A stretch of DNA of 64,000 nt from JAHOYW01 sp963664605. Lineage in GTDB: Bacteria > Verrucomicrobiota > Lentisphaeria > Victivallales > Victivallaceae. Shown one piece after another: positions 9,086-17,013 of the stretch. Under the pieces are notes generated by a model. It was not told the DNA's origin, did not search any database, and saw nothing but the letters and a program-made list of their open reading frames with translations. The stretch is from the NCBI GenBank assembly GCA_963664605.1, contig OY761536.1:2294001-2358000 (forward strand), given 5' to 3'. The stretch's first letter is position 1. The number at the start of each line of letters is the position of its first letter. The position numbers and the translations under genes were made by a program.

Positions 9086-10831
9086 ATGCAAAATATAGAA
9101 TATACTAAAAGAAAAATTATAATTTTAATTAGCGCCTTGCTTCTGGCAAGTTTTGTTTCAACAAGCCTGATTAGTTATTTTACCGCTCGCGACTCTTTGG
9201 AACAGGAGATATTGTCCAGCGCCTTGCCGCTTACCAGCGATAATGTATATTCTGAAGTGCAGCGTGATTTATTGTCGTTGATCCTGATATCATCAACTAT
9301 GGCAAATGACACCTTTCTGCACTCATGGGTCATGAAAGGAGAAAAAACACCTGTTGAAATGACCAGCTACCTGAAAGAAATAAAAGACAAGAATAAGGTT
9401 CTTACCAGTTTTTTTGTTTCTGACAGAACTCATACTTATTATCAGGCAAAAGGCGTTCTTAAGAAGATTAAAAAAGACTCATTCCGGGATAAGTGGTATT
9501 TCAGGCTTCGAGAAGGCAAAGACAGATATGAACTGAATATAGATATGGATATGGCAAATCAGGACGCCATGACTATCTTTATCAATTATAAAGTATTTGA
9601 TTCCGGCGGTGATTTTATCGGCGCTACCGGCTTGGGAATACAGACTACCTCAGTTCAGGACTTAATGGAAAAGTACAAGGCTAAATATAACCGCAACATT
9701 TATTTTGTTTCAGAAGATGGCAGGATCATTCTTCAATCGCTTTCAAGCCCTTTCAGAAAACAGAATATTAAAAAGGTTCCGGAATTAGTTCCTTTGCTCA
9801 AAAAGGACATCAAGGACGGGATAAACAGGTCTGAATATATCAGGGGTGGAAAAGAATATTTTGTCAATGTTCGTTACATAAATGAGCTGAAATGGTATCT
9901 TGTGGTTGAACAGCCAAGCGAAATAATGAACGTTTCGATATTTAAAGCCCTTGTTATCAATCTGATCTTTTGCGCAATAGTTATCCTGATAGTAGTCTTT
10001 ATTGTTGCTTTACTTGTCAACAGACACCACAAAATGCTTGAGAATCTTATAAAAATAGAATCCGAACTGAAAAACACTAATAAAGCCCAGAAGGATAAAA
10101 TTCAGGAGCAGAATATTGAATTGTCAGAAAAGAATGAAAAGCTTACTGAGCTTAATGATTTCAGAAACAAACTTCTTGCAGTGATAGCTCATGACCTCAG
10201 AGGCCCAATTGGCAATATTCATCATCTGCTTGAATATATAAGCGAGGATTTGGAAAAACAAGCATCAAGCCAGAAGATGCGTGACTACACCATATCTCTC
10301 AGGAATGCTGCTAGTACCACGTATTATTTGTTGGAAAACCTGCTGGAATGGGCAAATATCCAATTTTCGAATATAAAATATGATCCCGAGGAATTCGCAA
10401 TCGGGGAACTGCTTAATAAAATGCTTCATATGTATGAGGCCCTTGCAAAAAACAAGAATATTTCTTTGAAAGTGGATAGTCCTGAAGACATAAAGGTTTT
10501 TACTGATAAACATATTGTTGAGAGTATAATCAGGAATCTTGTTTCAAATGCGGTCAAATTTACCCAGGAAGGCGGGGATATATTATTGAAAGTGGATAAA
10601 CAGGAGAATAAAATTGCGATTTCCGTAAAAGATAACGGCGTCGGGATTGAAAAAGAAAAGATCCATGAATTGTTTGGCTTCAGCAATAATATCAGCAGCA
10701 GCGGTACCAAAGGAGAATCCGGTATCGGTATTGGATTGAGCCTCTGTCATGATCTTGCTGTAATAAACAAAAGCGAACTGAGGGTTGAAAGCACACCTGG
10801 TGAAGGAAGCATATTCACCCTGATATTATGA
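9086..10831 (+). CDS. Membrane sensor histidine kinase with extracytoplasmic Cache-like domain
   Basis: 581 residues. TM1 is at about 11-33, an extracytoplasmic Cache-like sensor at about 40-280 (DKWYFRLREG, GATGLGIQTTSVQDLM) and TM2 at about 285-311. A coiled coil runs to about 355. The HisKA domain carries the phospho-acceptor His369 in AHDLRGP. The HATPase domain has an N box (RNLVSNAVKFT), G1 (DNGVGI) and G2 (GIGIGLSLC). It should autophosphorylate in response to a small ligand outside the membrane and pass phosphate to a response regulator. None is adjacent, so it is an orphan kinase. The promoter placement suggests leaderless translation from this ATG. Two hairpin terminators follow. 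Confidence 0.9.
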   Translation: MQNIEYTKRKIIILISALLLASFVSTSLISYFTARDSLEQEILSSALPLTSDNVYSEVQRDLLSLILISSTMANDTFLHSWVMKGEKTPVEMTSYLKEIKDKNKVLTSFFVSDRTHTYYQAKGVLKKIKKDSFRDKWYFRLREGKDRYELNIDMDMANQDAMTIFINYKVFDSGGDFIGATGLGIQTTSVQDLMEKYKAKYNRNIYFVSEDGRIILQSLSSPFRKQNIKKVPELVPLLKKDIKDGINRSEYIRGGKEYFVNVRYINELKWYLVVEQPSEIMNVSIFKALVINLIFCAIVILIVVFIVALLVNRHHKMLENLIKIESELKNTNKAQKDKIQEQNIELSEKNEKLTELNDFRNKLLAVIAHDLRGPIGNIHHLLEYISEDLEKQASSQKMRDYTISLRNAASTTYYLLENLLEWANIQFSNIKYDPEEFAIGELLNKMLHMYEALAKNKNISLKVDSPEDIKVFTDKHIVESIIRNLVSNAVKFTQEGGDILLKVDKQENKIAISVKDNGVGIEKEKIHELFGFSNNISSSGTKGESGIGIGLSLCHDLAVINKSELRVESTPGEGSIFTLIL

Positions 10832-10845
10832 TTTTATAATAATTG

Positions 10846-10882
10846 ACACACTTGCATTTCAGTTTGCGAGGTGTATTTTTTT
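10846..10882 (+). terminator. Rho-independent terminator after sensor kinase
   Basis: A 9-bp stem with one bulged A (ACAC-CTTGC side paired with GCGAGGTGT at 10866-10874) has a 10-nt loop and is followed by a T7 run. It lies 15 nt after the kinase stop. Confidence 0.6.
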
Positions 10883-10928
10883 GTATAATAATTAATGAAC
10901 TATTAAAAACCGGACTTTAAATATAGAT

Positions 10929-10970
10929 AAAGACTCGTGCAAAATGCAATATTTTGTATGAGTCTTTTTA
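10929..10970 (+). terminator. Long-stem terminator-like hairpin upstream of FkbM gene
   Basis: AAAGACTC (10929-10936) pairs with GAGTCTTT (10959-10966). The stem continues inward through G-T and A-T pairs to AAAAT/ATTTT with a 5-nt loop, about 17 bp in all, and ends in a T run. It could be a second terminator for the kinase transcript. Its position 70 nt before the FkbM start also allows a leader role. Confidence 0.6.
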
Positions 10971-11038
10971 GAATATATATAATTCCATATCAACCAACCT
11001 ATTGACTGCTTCCAGTTACGAAAGGATAGATTAATATC

Positions 11039-11860
11039 ATGAAAAGTTTAGTCATTACAAAATTAATGAAATTAAAATGTGAAAAGCTCGCATATTTTAT
11101 TCTTTCTGTTGCATCTGTTATGTTGGGAAAATTTTCCACATTCAGACTGCTTGACAGTAAATACTGGCTTCAAAAACAAGGAGGAGTTGTTTTTGTTGAT
11201 TTTTGCTATAATTGCAGGCTTAAAGGTTCAGATGTTAAAGAATTTTGCGAAGATGTCTATTTTAATTCATATACCCCCGGGGATGGAGATCTTTGTGTTG
11301 ATATTGGCGCCGGGGTTGGGGCGGAAACCCAATTGATGTCAGTTTTGGTAGGGGAGAAAGGGAAAGTTTTTTCAATTGAAGCTTCACCAAAAACCTATAA
11401 GGCATTGGAATTATGTATAGAGTATAACAGTTTGAAAAATGTAACTCCTTGTAACTGTGCTATATCTAATGCAAATGGAACTGTCGCTGTAACTGATAAT
11501 ATTGATAATTATATTGCAAATGCAATAGTAAAAGATACCGTGCCTGGAGCCAGTGTTGTAACAAGTGTGACTATAGATAACTATCTAAATAATAATGGAA
11601 TAGAAGTTGTGGATTACATGAAAATCAATATCGAGGGTGCTGAAACAATGTTGATTCAGGCTTTCAAAAATATAAAAAACGTTAAGCATATTGCTATTTC
11701 TGCCCACGATTTTTTGGCAAAAAAGACTGGTGACAAATCTCTCTTTACCAGTAAGGCTATTATGGAATTTTTGAAAGATAACAACTTCGAAATATATACC
11801 AGGTCTACCAATATTGATTACAAGGACGACTGGATATATGGGAAAAATAAAGCTTTTTAA
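11039..11860 (+). CDS. FkbM-family SAM-dependent methyltransferase
   Basis: 273 residues with a Rossmann methyltransferase core. Motif I is CVDIGAGVGAETQLMS, followed by the acidic strand VFSIEASPKTYKALE, then CAISNANGTVAV and the FkbM-type MKINIEGAE. Family members O-methylate sugars or polyketides, often in surface-polysaccharide loci, and the acceptor is unknown here. The first 45 residues are hydrophobic and may associate with the membrane. An AAAGGA lies 12 nt upstream, which is rather distant. The gene and its flanks are visibly more AT-rich than their neighbours and no sugar-metabolism genes surround it, so it may have been acquired horizontally (inference). Confidence 0.85.
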   Translation: MKSLVITKLMKLKCEKLAYFILSVASVMLGKFSTFRLLDSKYWLQKQGGVVFVDFCYNCRLKGSDVKEFCEDVYFNSYTPGDGDLCVDIGAGVGAETQLMSVLVGEKGKVFSIEASPKTYKALELCIEYNSLKNVTPCNCAISNANGTVAVTDNIDNYIANAIVKDTVPGASVVTSVTIDNYLNNNGIEVVDYMKINIEGAETMLIQAFKNIKNVKHIAISAHDFLAKKTGDKSLFTSKAIMEFLKDNNFEIYTRSTNIDYKDDWIYGKNKAF

Positions 11861-12259
11861 TATTGATATTAACTGTGTATATTTCTCATGAATAAATGTA
11901 AATATGTTAATTCCGCAAATAATCTTTTAAAATAATAAGATTTAATAAATAAAGAATATCTTGTTTACCCCTTCTTAATTTATCTGAATCTGGCTCGAAA
12001 TTGGAACAACAGGCTAACTGCAGTTCAATGAACTTGCAGCTCAAAGTTGTTTGCGGAATTAATAAATTTTACATTTATTTCTGCATTTTTAATATTTTTT
12101 TAGATATGCTGATTTAAGATTTTTTATTCTCCCCCCCTTGCAAGATTTGTTTTCTTCATGTATTCTCTTTATAAGAAGGGGGTTAATTGCGGAAGAGTTA
12201 AGATTTATCTTTTGTGATTAACAGATTAATGGTCTTAATTTTTAAAGGAGGAGAATTCG
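11861..12259. other. AT-rich gene-free stretch holding an inverted-repeat segment
   Basis: About 400 bases with no credible gene. It contains the 189-bp segment bounded by inverted repeats (annotated separately). To its right, a C7 tract at 12131-12137 can pair through CCCCCTT with AAGGGGG at 12176-12182 across a 36-nt loop. A strong AAAGGAGGAGAA ribosome site closes the stretch just before 12260. Confidence 0.5.
11891..12079. repeat. 189-bp segment with ~29-bp terminal inverted repeats
   Basis: The left arm (11891-11919) and right arm (12050-12079) are imperfect inverted copies. Both carry AATAAATGTAAA at the outer end and TTAATTCCGCAAA at the inner end, with a few mismatches and an indel between. 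Smaller hairpins lie inside: AATCTT/AAGATT near 11921-11942 and CTGCA-GTTC/GAAC-TTGCAG near 12019-12040. The layout fits a MITE-like element or a large structured transcript. No target-site duplication is obvious and there is no ORF inside. Confidence 0.6.
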
Positions 12260-12739
12260 ATGAAGAAACTATCATTTCTCGTTGTCGCAACATTGATCCT
12301 TTTCGGAATCAATACCGCTCAGGCTCTTGAGCAGGCAAAAAAATCTCCACAAGCCCCGGCGGCTTCTAATGAAAAATGGGATTTTATACAATTTGGCTTA
12401 TGGTTCGGCGTCCCTTCAGCAACTATGCATACAAAAGTCAATGGAGTAAAGGTTGGCGCGCCTTTCTGTTCTGGAAAGGGCATCGTCAATGGAGTTGAGG
12501 GAGCTGTTCTGTGCGGCGCTTCTGACAGAGTGAATGGCGTACAGGCAAGCGGTGTTTTGAGCAAATCAAAACGTGTTGACGGGCTTCAGTTCAGCATTGT
12601 CAATTCCAGCGAAGAAGTTAATGGCGTACAGCTTGGGATCGTAAATATCGCTAAAAACAAATCTTTTCAGATTGGACTTATAAATTATATCGAAGATTCA
12701 ACACTTCCATGGATGATCTTAATAAATTTCCGTTTTTAA
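12260..12739 (+). CDS. LA_2272-type surface repeat protein (copy 1)
   Basis: 159 residues with a signal peptide (MKKLSFLVVATLILFGINTAQA) followed by short tandem repeats of about 16-20 residues of the form NGVQ.S.VN (VNGVEGAVL, VNGVQASGV, VDGLQFSIVN, VNGVQLGIVN, FQIGLIN). This matches the repeat family first named from Leptospira LA_2272, thought to be exported surface or outer-membrane beta-rich proteins. The end (ILINFRF, aromatic last residue) is compatible with outer-membrane assembly. Strong AAAGGAGGAG precedes the ATG. It has fewer repeats than its downstream paralogue, 34 nt away, and probably shares its transcript. Confidence 0.75.
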   Translation: MKKLSFLVVATLILFGINTAQALEQAKKSPQAPAASNEKWDFIQFGLWFGVPSATMHTKVNGVKVGAPFCSGKGIVNGVEGAVLCGASDRVNGVQASGVLSKSKRVDGLQFSIVNSSEEVNGVQLGIVNIAKNKSFQIGLINYIEDSTLPWMILINFRF

Positions 12740-12773
12740 TTGAAAAGCTTTAATAAAAACAGGAGAATAAAAG

Positions 12774-13469
12774 ATGAAAAAGATAACTGTTTTAATAATA
12801 TTAGCATTGACAAGTATTTTTACGGTTATGTCTGCCTTGGGCGGGGAAGATGTTAAAGGTGAACCCAAAAAACTTCCGGTTGATGACTGGAGCTTTATGC
12901 AGTTTGGAATATGGTTTGACTTCCCCACTTCAACTTCCAATTCAAACGTTTACGGCGTGAAAAGCGGATGGCCGGTCACTTCCGGTACAGGACGCGTGCA
13001 TGGTGTGGAAGCATCATGGTTTGCGTCCGCAACCGATGAGATCAAAGGGCTTCAAGCCAGTTGGGCAACATGTTTCAGTGTAACAATGGATGGATTACAG
13101 GCATCTCTGGGGCTTTGCTACAATAGTAATGATATGGAAGGTATGCAGGCCAGCATGGTGAATGTTGCGGGAGCTTTTACTGGATTTCAGGCCAGTGCTG
13201 TCAATACCAGCAAAAACCTTACAGGAGTTCAAGCTGCCGCACTGGTAAACTGTTCTGATGACCTCAATGGCGCGCAGTTCGCATTGGTCAACGCATGTAA
13301 TGAATTGACTGGAGTGCAGGCGAGTATCGTGAACACCGCTACAAAATCCAACGGTGTTCAGTGCGGGCTGGTTAATATCAGTAAGAGCGGCGGTATTCAA
13401 TTCGGTCTTTTTAACTATATCAAGGATGGTGCGATTCCAGTATTTCCGGTTTTAAACGTAAGCTTCTAG
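12774..13469 (+). CDS. LA_2272-type surface repeat protein (copy 2)
   Basis: 231 residues, paralogous to the preceding gene: signal peptide, the shared segment W(S/D)F.QFG(I/L)WF, and then about ten tandem repeats (IKGLQASWA, MDGLQASLG, MEGMQASMVN, FTGFQASAVN, LTGVQAAALVN, LNGAQFALVN, LTGVQASIVN, SNGVQCGLVN, GGIQFGLFN). The same C-terminal pattern ending NVSF is seen. The regular G-Q-x-(S/G) spacing suggests a beta-solenoid or beta-barrel-like surface protein. The role is unknown. An 11-bp terminator follows. Confidence 0.75.
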   Translation: MKKITVLIILALTSIFTVMSALGGEDVKGEPKKLPVDDWSFMQFGIWFDFPTSTSNSNVYGVKSGWPVTSGTGRVHGVEASWFASATDEIKGLQASWATCFSVTMDGLQASLGLCYNSNDMEGMQASMVNVAGAFTGFQASAVNTSKNLTGVQAAALVNCSDDLNGAQFALVNACNELTGVQASIVNTATKSNGVQCGLVNISKSGGIQFGLFNYIKDGAIPVFPVLNVSF

Positions 13470-13496
13470 AACATTATTTTAACGTATTATTCAACA

Positions 13497-13530
13497 AAAC
13501 GGCTGCAAAAACTGCAGCCGTTTGTTTTTA
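13497..13530 (+). terminator. Rho-independent terminator after surface-repeat genes
   Basis: Perfect 11-bp stem AAACGGCTGCA / TGCAGCCGTTT with a 5-nt loop, followed by GTTTTTAT. It closes the two-gene surface-repeat operon. The remaining ~270 nt before rpmH show no gene; the rpmH promoter should lie there but no single good match stands out. Confidence 0.9.
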
Positions 13531-13801
13531 TGGTAACACTTGTCAAATGGAGGACTTTAGTAAAATATAAGCTGTATATTACTGAGCTTGTACCGGGCTG
13601 ATATGAATGGCTGTTCCGGTTGAGCCTGCTCAAATATTGAAAAAAGCATCTTTTTTATTGCTTATGACTTGAAAAAAAGCTTAAATCGTGTAGTTTTTAA
13701 GTTCTTGTGTTGTTTATATATAGTTTGCAGAGGGTAATGTGGTTTGCAGGCCCCTGTGTTATTTAATAGAATAGAAAAATAAATTTAAAAGGATCTTAAA
13801 A

Positions 13802-13936
13802 ATGAAAAGAACTTTTCAGCCGTCAAACAGAAAAAGAAAACGTAAGATGGGATTCAGAGCACGAATGGCAAGCACTAACGGCCGTAATCTTATCAAGCGC
13901 CGCCGTCAGAAAGGCCGTGCTGTAATCAGCGCATAG
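13802..13936 (+). CDS. rpmH: 50S ribosomal protein L34
   Basis: 44-residue basic protein with the characteristic L34 pattern: MKRTFQPSNRKRKRKMGFR, then RM.ST.GR..I.RRRQKGR. An AAGGATC ribosome site lies 8-9 nt before the ATG. It heads the conserved rpmH-rnpA-yidD-yidC-jag cluster, which in many bacteria lies next to the replication origin. dnaA and an origin are not visible in the window: the genes immediately upstream are surface-repeat genes. Confidence 0.97.
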   Translation: MKRTFQPSNRKRKRKMGFRARMASTNGRNLIKRRRQKGRAVISA

Positions 13937-13983
13937 TTGCAGTTTAGTATAACGAGTGTCGTTCCTCAATAATACTGCCTCTC

Positions 13984-14397
13984 ATGTTTATTGCACGGCA
14001 GTTGATAATAGCTGAATTCGGTTTAAATGCGATTTTGAAAAAGAGCTTAACATCTGTTGATAAATTACGTTTGAAATCAGATTTCGATTATGTCAGGAAT
14101 AATGGCGTAAAGTACGTCGGAAATTGTTTGTTATTGGTAGCGGCTCCGTCCCCGGACGAAAAATTGCGTTGCGGAGTTATATGCGGGAAAAAATACAACA
14201 AGTCAGCCGTGAAAAGAAACCGGGCAAGAAGACTTCTGTGGGAGTCGTTCCGGTTGCTGAAGACGCAGATTTTACCAGGACATCTCATAATGATACCTCG
14301 ACAGAAAATTGCTGTTATGAAACAGCCGGAAGTCGAGAAACAATTAAAGAAACTACTGCAGAAAGCAGCATTGTTAAACGAGTCTTCAGATGTTTAA
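13984..14397 (+). CDS. rnpA: Ribonuclease P protein component
   Basis: The protein subunit of RNase P, which matures tRNA 5' ends with the M1 RNA. The 137-residue frame contains the RNR motif (KYNKSAVKRNRARRLLWESFR) and the usual LRLKSDFDYVRNNG opening. The first ~20 residues are not typical and no clear Shine-Dalgarno sequence precedes the ATG, so the true start may be an internal TTG near 14035. The 3' two thirds are overlapped in another frame by the yidD reading frame. Confidence 0.92.
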   Translation: MFIARQLIIAEFGLNAILKKSLTSVDKLRLKSDFDYVRNNGVKYVGNCLLLVAAPSPDEKLRCGVICGKKYNKSAVKRNRARRLLWESFRLLKTQILPGHLIMIPRQKIAVMKQPEVEKQLKKLLQKAALLNESSDV

Positions 14398-14663
14398 ACC
14401 CGAAGGCCCTGCTTATTGCGCTGGTCAAATTGTATCGTTTATGCATATCTCCATGGTTCTCTCCTTGTTGCAGATTCCAGCCGTCATGCTCCAGCTATGC
14501 ACAGAAGGCATTGGAAGAACACGGTTTTGTTAAAGGATTGTTCCTGAGTTTTTGGCGAATAATCCGCTGTCAGCCTTTTTGTAAAGGCGGATATGATCCG
14601 GTTCCGCGCAAAAAAGCGTCTAATGCTTCTCAATTACATAACATCAGAGGTTTAAAATCGTGA
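14124..14663 (+). CDS. yidD: Membrane protein insertion efficiency factor YidD (start uncertain)
   Basis: The last ~90 residues are clear YidD: ALLIALVKLYRLCISP, CCRFQPSCSSYAQKALEEHG, RIIRCQPFCKGGYDPVP. The family is 70-90 residues and helps Sec/YidC-dependent membrane insertion. The open frame given here reaches 14124 inside rnpA, but the upstream part encodes no conserved sequence. Between 14338 and the conserved core there is no in-frame ATG, GTG or TTG. The nearest candidates are an ATT at 14370 or a TTG at 14430, the latter within the core. Translation is therefore probably coupled to rnpA from an unusual start, or the protein has a long, rnpA-overlapping N-terminus. It overlaps yidC by 4 nt (GTGA). 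Confidence 0.8.
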   Translation: MFVIGSGSVPGRKIALRSYMREKIQQVSREKKPGKKTSVGVVPVAEDADFTRTSHNDTSTENCCYETAGSRETIKETTAESSIVKRVFRCLNPKALLIALVKLYRLCISPWFSPCCRFQPSCSSYAQKALEEHGFVKGLFLSFWRIIRCQPFCKGGYDPVPRKKASNASQLHNIRGLKS

Positions 14664-16387
14664 AATTTGACAAAGAAACAATAATTGCTTTTTGCATTTG
14701 CGCAGTTGTGCTTGTAGCCTGGACGCCATTCTGCAAATATATGGGATGGATAAAAGATACACCGCCTCCGGCAGCTCCGGCGCCAGTTGAACAAACTGCT
14801 CCGGCAAAGCAGGCTCCGCCGGCAAAACCAGTTGCTGTCAAAGAAAGCGCTGCGGTTCCGGCAAAAAAAGCTGCGAAAGTTAAAAAAGTTGTTTCTGATA
14901 AAATCTCAATTCTTCCCGAACAAAAAATAGACGGGGAATACTGCACATTCACTTTTAATCCCAATAACGGTATTATGGAAAAAGTTGTTTTTCTGAAATA
15001 TTTTCAGGAAGACCATAAAACCCCGATTCAGTTTGACAATAACCTTCCACCGGGCGCGCTGGCAGTATTTGGCGACAGTGACTGGGCGGTTAAAGAGATT
15101 GTCGACAACAGCGCTGACAGCGGCAGTAAGACCTATAAGCTGGTACGTAAGATGACGAATGCTGCCGGTAAGTCTTTTACCCTTACGCAAAAATGGCAGT
15201 TGAGCGGTAACTATATCATGAATTACTCGCTTGCAATTAATAATACCGGAAAGTCTGAACTTAAATTTTCCAATCTTTCAATTATGGGAGCTGGAATCCT
15301 ACCCTTTAGTGTCTGGACCGATGACTCCTATATTACTCGTGAAACTGACACTATTGACTATTGCTTGGCAAATGGAAGCCTGGATTATGTAAAGACAAAT
15401 GATGATGATGATGATTTTTTCGCGCCGGTAAATGGAAAGATCCATTGGTGCGGCGGAAGCAATAAATACTTTACTTCGCTTATTATGGCAAAGAAACCTT
15501 TTGATAAACTTTTGCCTAAACGTAAATTTTTCCCTGAGGAGGGAAAAACTAAAGAATATTATATAGCCGCACTCGGCGGTTCATATAGCAATGTCCTTAT
15601 TCCTGCAGGAAAAGAGGAAACTTTCAGTTTTAAATGCTATAACGGTCCAAAAATTATTTCCCAACTGTCCGAATTTGATAACAAGGCTCCGGAGATTATG
15701 AATTTATCATGGGGCGGACCAATGGACTGGATAGCTGAAAAGCTTTTAAGTTTTTTGATTTTCCTGAAAGGCATTTGCGGCTCTTACGGCTGGAGTATTA
15801 TTATCATTACAGTGATCGTCCGTATGCTGTTCTGGCCAATAACTCAGAAAGCTAATAATTCTATGAAGAAAATGCAGAAACTGCAACCGCAAATGAAAGA
15901 TATCCGCGCAAAGTATAAAGATGATCCGCAGACTATGAACGCCAAGGTAATGGAGCTTTATCGCAAAGAAAAAGTCAATCCTCTTGGCGGATGCCTGCCG
16001 ATCTTACTGCAGATTCCGGTTTTTATCGCTCTGTATTCCACATTAAACGGTGCAGTTGAACTGCGTCAGGTTCCTTTCTGGTGGATACAGGATCTTGCAA
16101 GGCCGGATACTGTAGCGACAATCTTCGGGCTGGCAATTAACCCGTTGATCATCGCAATGACGCTTCTCATGGTTCTGCAGCAGCGCCTGACTCCGGCTGC
16201 TATGGATCCGGCACAGCAGAAGATGATGATGTTCATGCCGATAGTTATGTTATTCATGTTATATAGTCTGCCGGCAGGTTTGACCCTGTACTGGACAGTC
16301 AGCCAGACATTGGCAATACTTCAGTTAGTTATACAAAGGCGCATGGATTCCGGGGAGAAAGATAAAACTGTAAAAAAAGCGGTATAG
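14660..16387 (+). CDS. yidC: Membrane protein insertase YidC/Oxa1
   Basis: 575 residues from a GTG start overlapping the yidD stop. An N-terminal TM anchor (residues 7-25) is followed by an Ala/Pro/Lys-rich linker, a periplasmic beta-rich domain (to about 350) and the conserved insertase core. In the core SYGWSIIIITVIVRMLFWPIT carries the essential Arg, and the coiled cytoplasmic loop is followed by NPLGGCLPILLQIPVF and PAGLTLYWTVSQ. Five membrane segments and the large periplasmic domain indicate the Gram-negative type. It works with SecYEG or alone. Its neighbours yidD and jag fit the usual operon. Confidence 0.97.
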   Translation: MKFDKETIIAFCICAVVLVAWTPFCKYMGWIKDTPPPAAPAPVEQTAPAKQAPPAKPVAVKESAAVPAKKAAKVKKVVSDKISILPEQKIDGEYCTFTFNPNNGIMEKVVFLKYFQEDHKTPIQFDNNLPPGALAVFGDSDWAVKEIVDNSADSGSKTYKLVRKMTNAAGKSFTLTQKWQLSGNYIMNYSLAINNTGKSELKFSNLSIMGAGILPFSVWTDDSYITRETDTIDYCLANGSLDYVKTNDDDDDFFAPVNGKIHWCGGSNKYFTSLIMAKKPFDKLLPKRKFFPEEGKTKEYYIAALGGSYSNVLIPAGKEETFSFKCYNGPKIISQLSEFDNKAPEIMNLSWGGPMDWIAEKLLSFLIFLKGICGSYGWSIIIITVIVRMLFWPITQKANNSMKKMQKLQPQMKDIRAKYKDDPQTMNAKVMELYRKEKVNPLGGCLPILLQIPVFIALYSTLNGAVELRQVPFWWIQDLARPDTVATIFGLAINPLIIAMTLLMVLQQRLTPAAMDPAQQKMMMFMPIVMLFMLYSLPAGLTLYWTVSQTLAILQLVIQRRMDSGEKDKTVKKAV

Positions 16388-16417
16388 GTTCCGCGTAATT
16401 AATTAAGGAAAGTAAAG

Positions 16418-16939
16418 ATGGAAAATCCTAATCTCGAACAGCAACAGGAAAAAGCATTCCGTACTCTGGCAACAATGCTGGATTACCTTGGTCTTGAGGC
16501 CACCTTAAAAACAGAAATGAAAGGTTCTAATGTAGCTATTAAGATAAGTTCTGACGAAGCCGGCAGAATAATCGGCCGCAAAGGGCAGACTTTGGAAAAT
16601 CTTCAGCTTTTATTGAACCGCATGTTATTCAATGGCGACAAAACTTTTCCCAGAGTGTCATTAGACATTGATGGTTATACTCGTGATTCCCGCTCTGGAA
16701 GACGCAGCAGTAAACGTGATGGCGGTGGCGATTCCGGTATGGATGAGGAGCAGCTTCGCCGTCAGGCGCTTGACGCATCCAAAGAAGTCAAACGTTGGGG
16801 TGAGCCGGTAGTTTTGAAGGCGATGAATTCTCATGACCGCCGTATTATCCACATTACCTTAGAGGAAGATCCTGAGCTTGAAACTTGCAGTGAAGGCGAA
16901 GGTTCACTCAAAAAAGTAATAATATCATTGAAAAAATAG
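16418..16939 (+). CDS. jag: Jag/KhpB-type KH-R3H RNA-binding protein
   Basis: 173 residues. A KH domain carries the RIIGRKGQTLENLQ loop (about residues 49-62) and an R3H domain carries NSHDRRIIHITLEEDPEL (about 130-150). A basic RRSSKRDGGG linker separates them. Family members (SpoIIIJ-associated/KhpB) bind RNA and influence cell-wall synthesis. AAGGAAAG precedes the ATG. It is the last gene of the rpmH cluster. Confidence 0.93.
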   Translation: MENPNLEQQQEKAFRTLATMLDYLGLEATLKTEMKGSNVAIKISSDEAGRIIGRKGQTLENLQLLLNRMLFNGDKTFPRVSLDIDGYTRDSRSGRRSSKRDGGGDSGMDEEQLRRQALDASKEVKRWGEPVVLKAMNSHDRRIIHITLEEDPELETCSEGEGSLKKVIISLKK

Positions 16940-16948
16940 TTTTTGAAG

Positions 16949-16976
16949 TTGAAAAGCGGATAAAATATAGTATGCT
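16949..16976 (+). promoter_or_regulatory. Putative sigma70 promoter for tRNA-Pro
   Basis: TTGAAA (16949-16954) and TATGCT (16971-16976) are separated by 16 nt, just upstream of tRNA-Pro. Transcription would start within the left arm of the adjacent hairpin. This promoter reading and the terminator reading of that hairpin compete. Confidence 0.45.
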
Positions 16977-17010
16977 AAGGTTTCGTTATAACTGTGACGA
17001 AACCTTTTCT
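16977..17010 (+). terminator. Perfect 10-bp hairpin with T4 tail between jag and tRNA-Pro
   Basis: AAGGTTTCGT (16977-16986) pairs perfectly with ACGAAACCTT (16997-17006) around a 10-nt loop, then TTTTCT. It probably terminates the rpmH-jag operon, ending 4 nt before the tRNA. It also overlaps the start of a transcript from the putative tRNA promoter. Confidence 0.65.
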
Positions 17011-17013
17011 AGT

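Noticed and set aside
12131..12182. C7 tract pairing with AAGGGGG
   Set aside because: A 7-bp stem across a 36-nt loop with no following U tract on either strand is weak; it may be chance in a low-complexity stretch.
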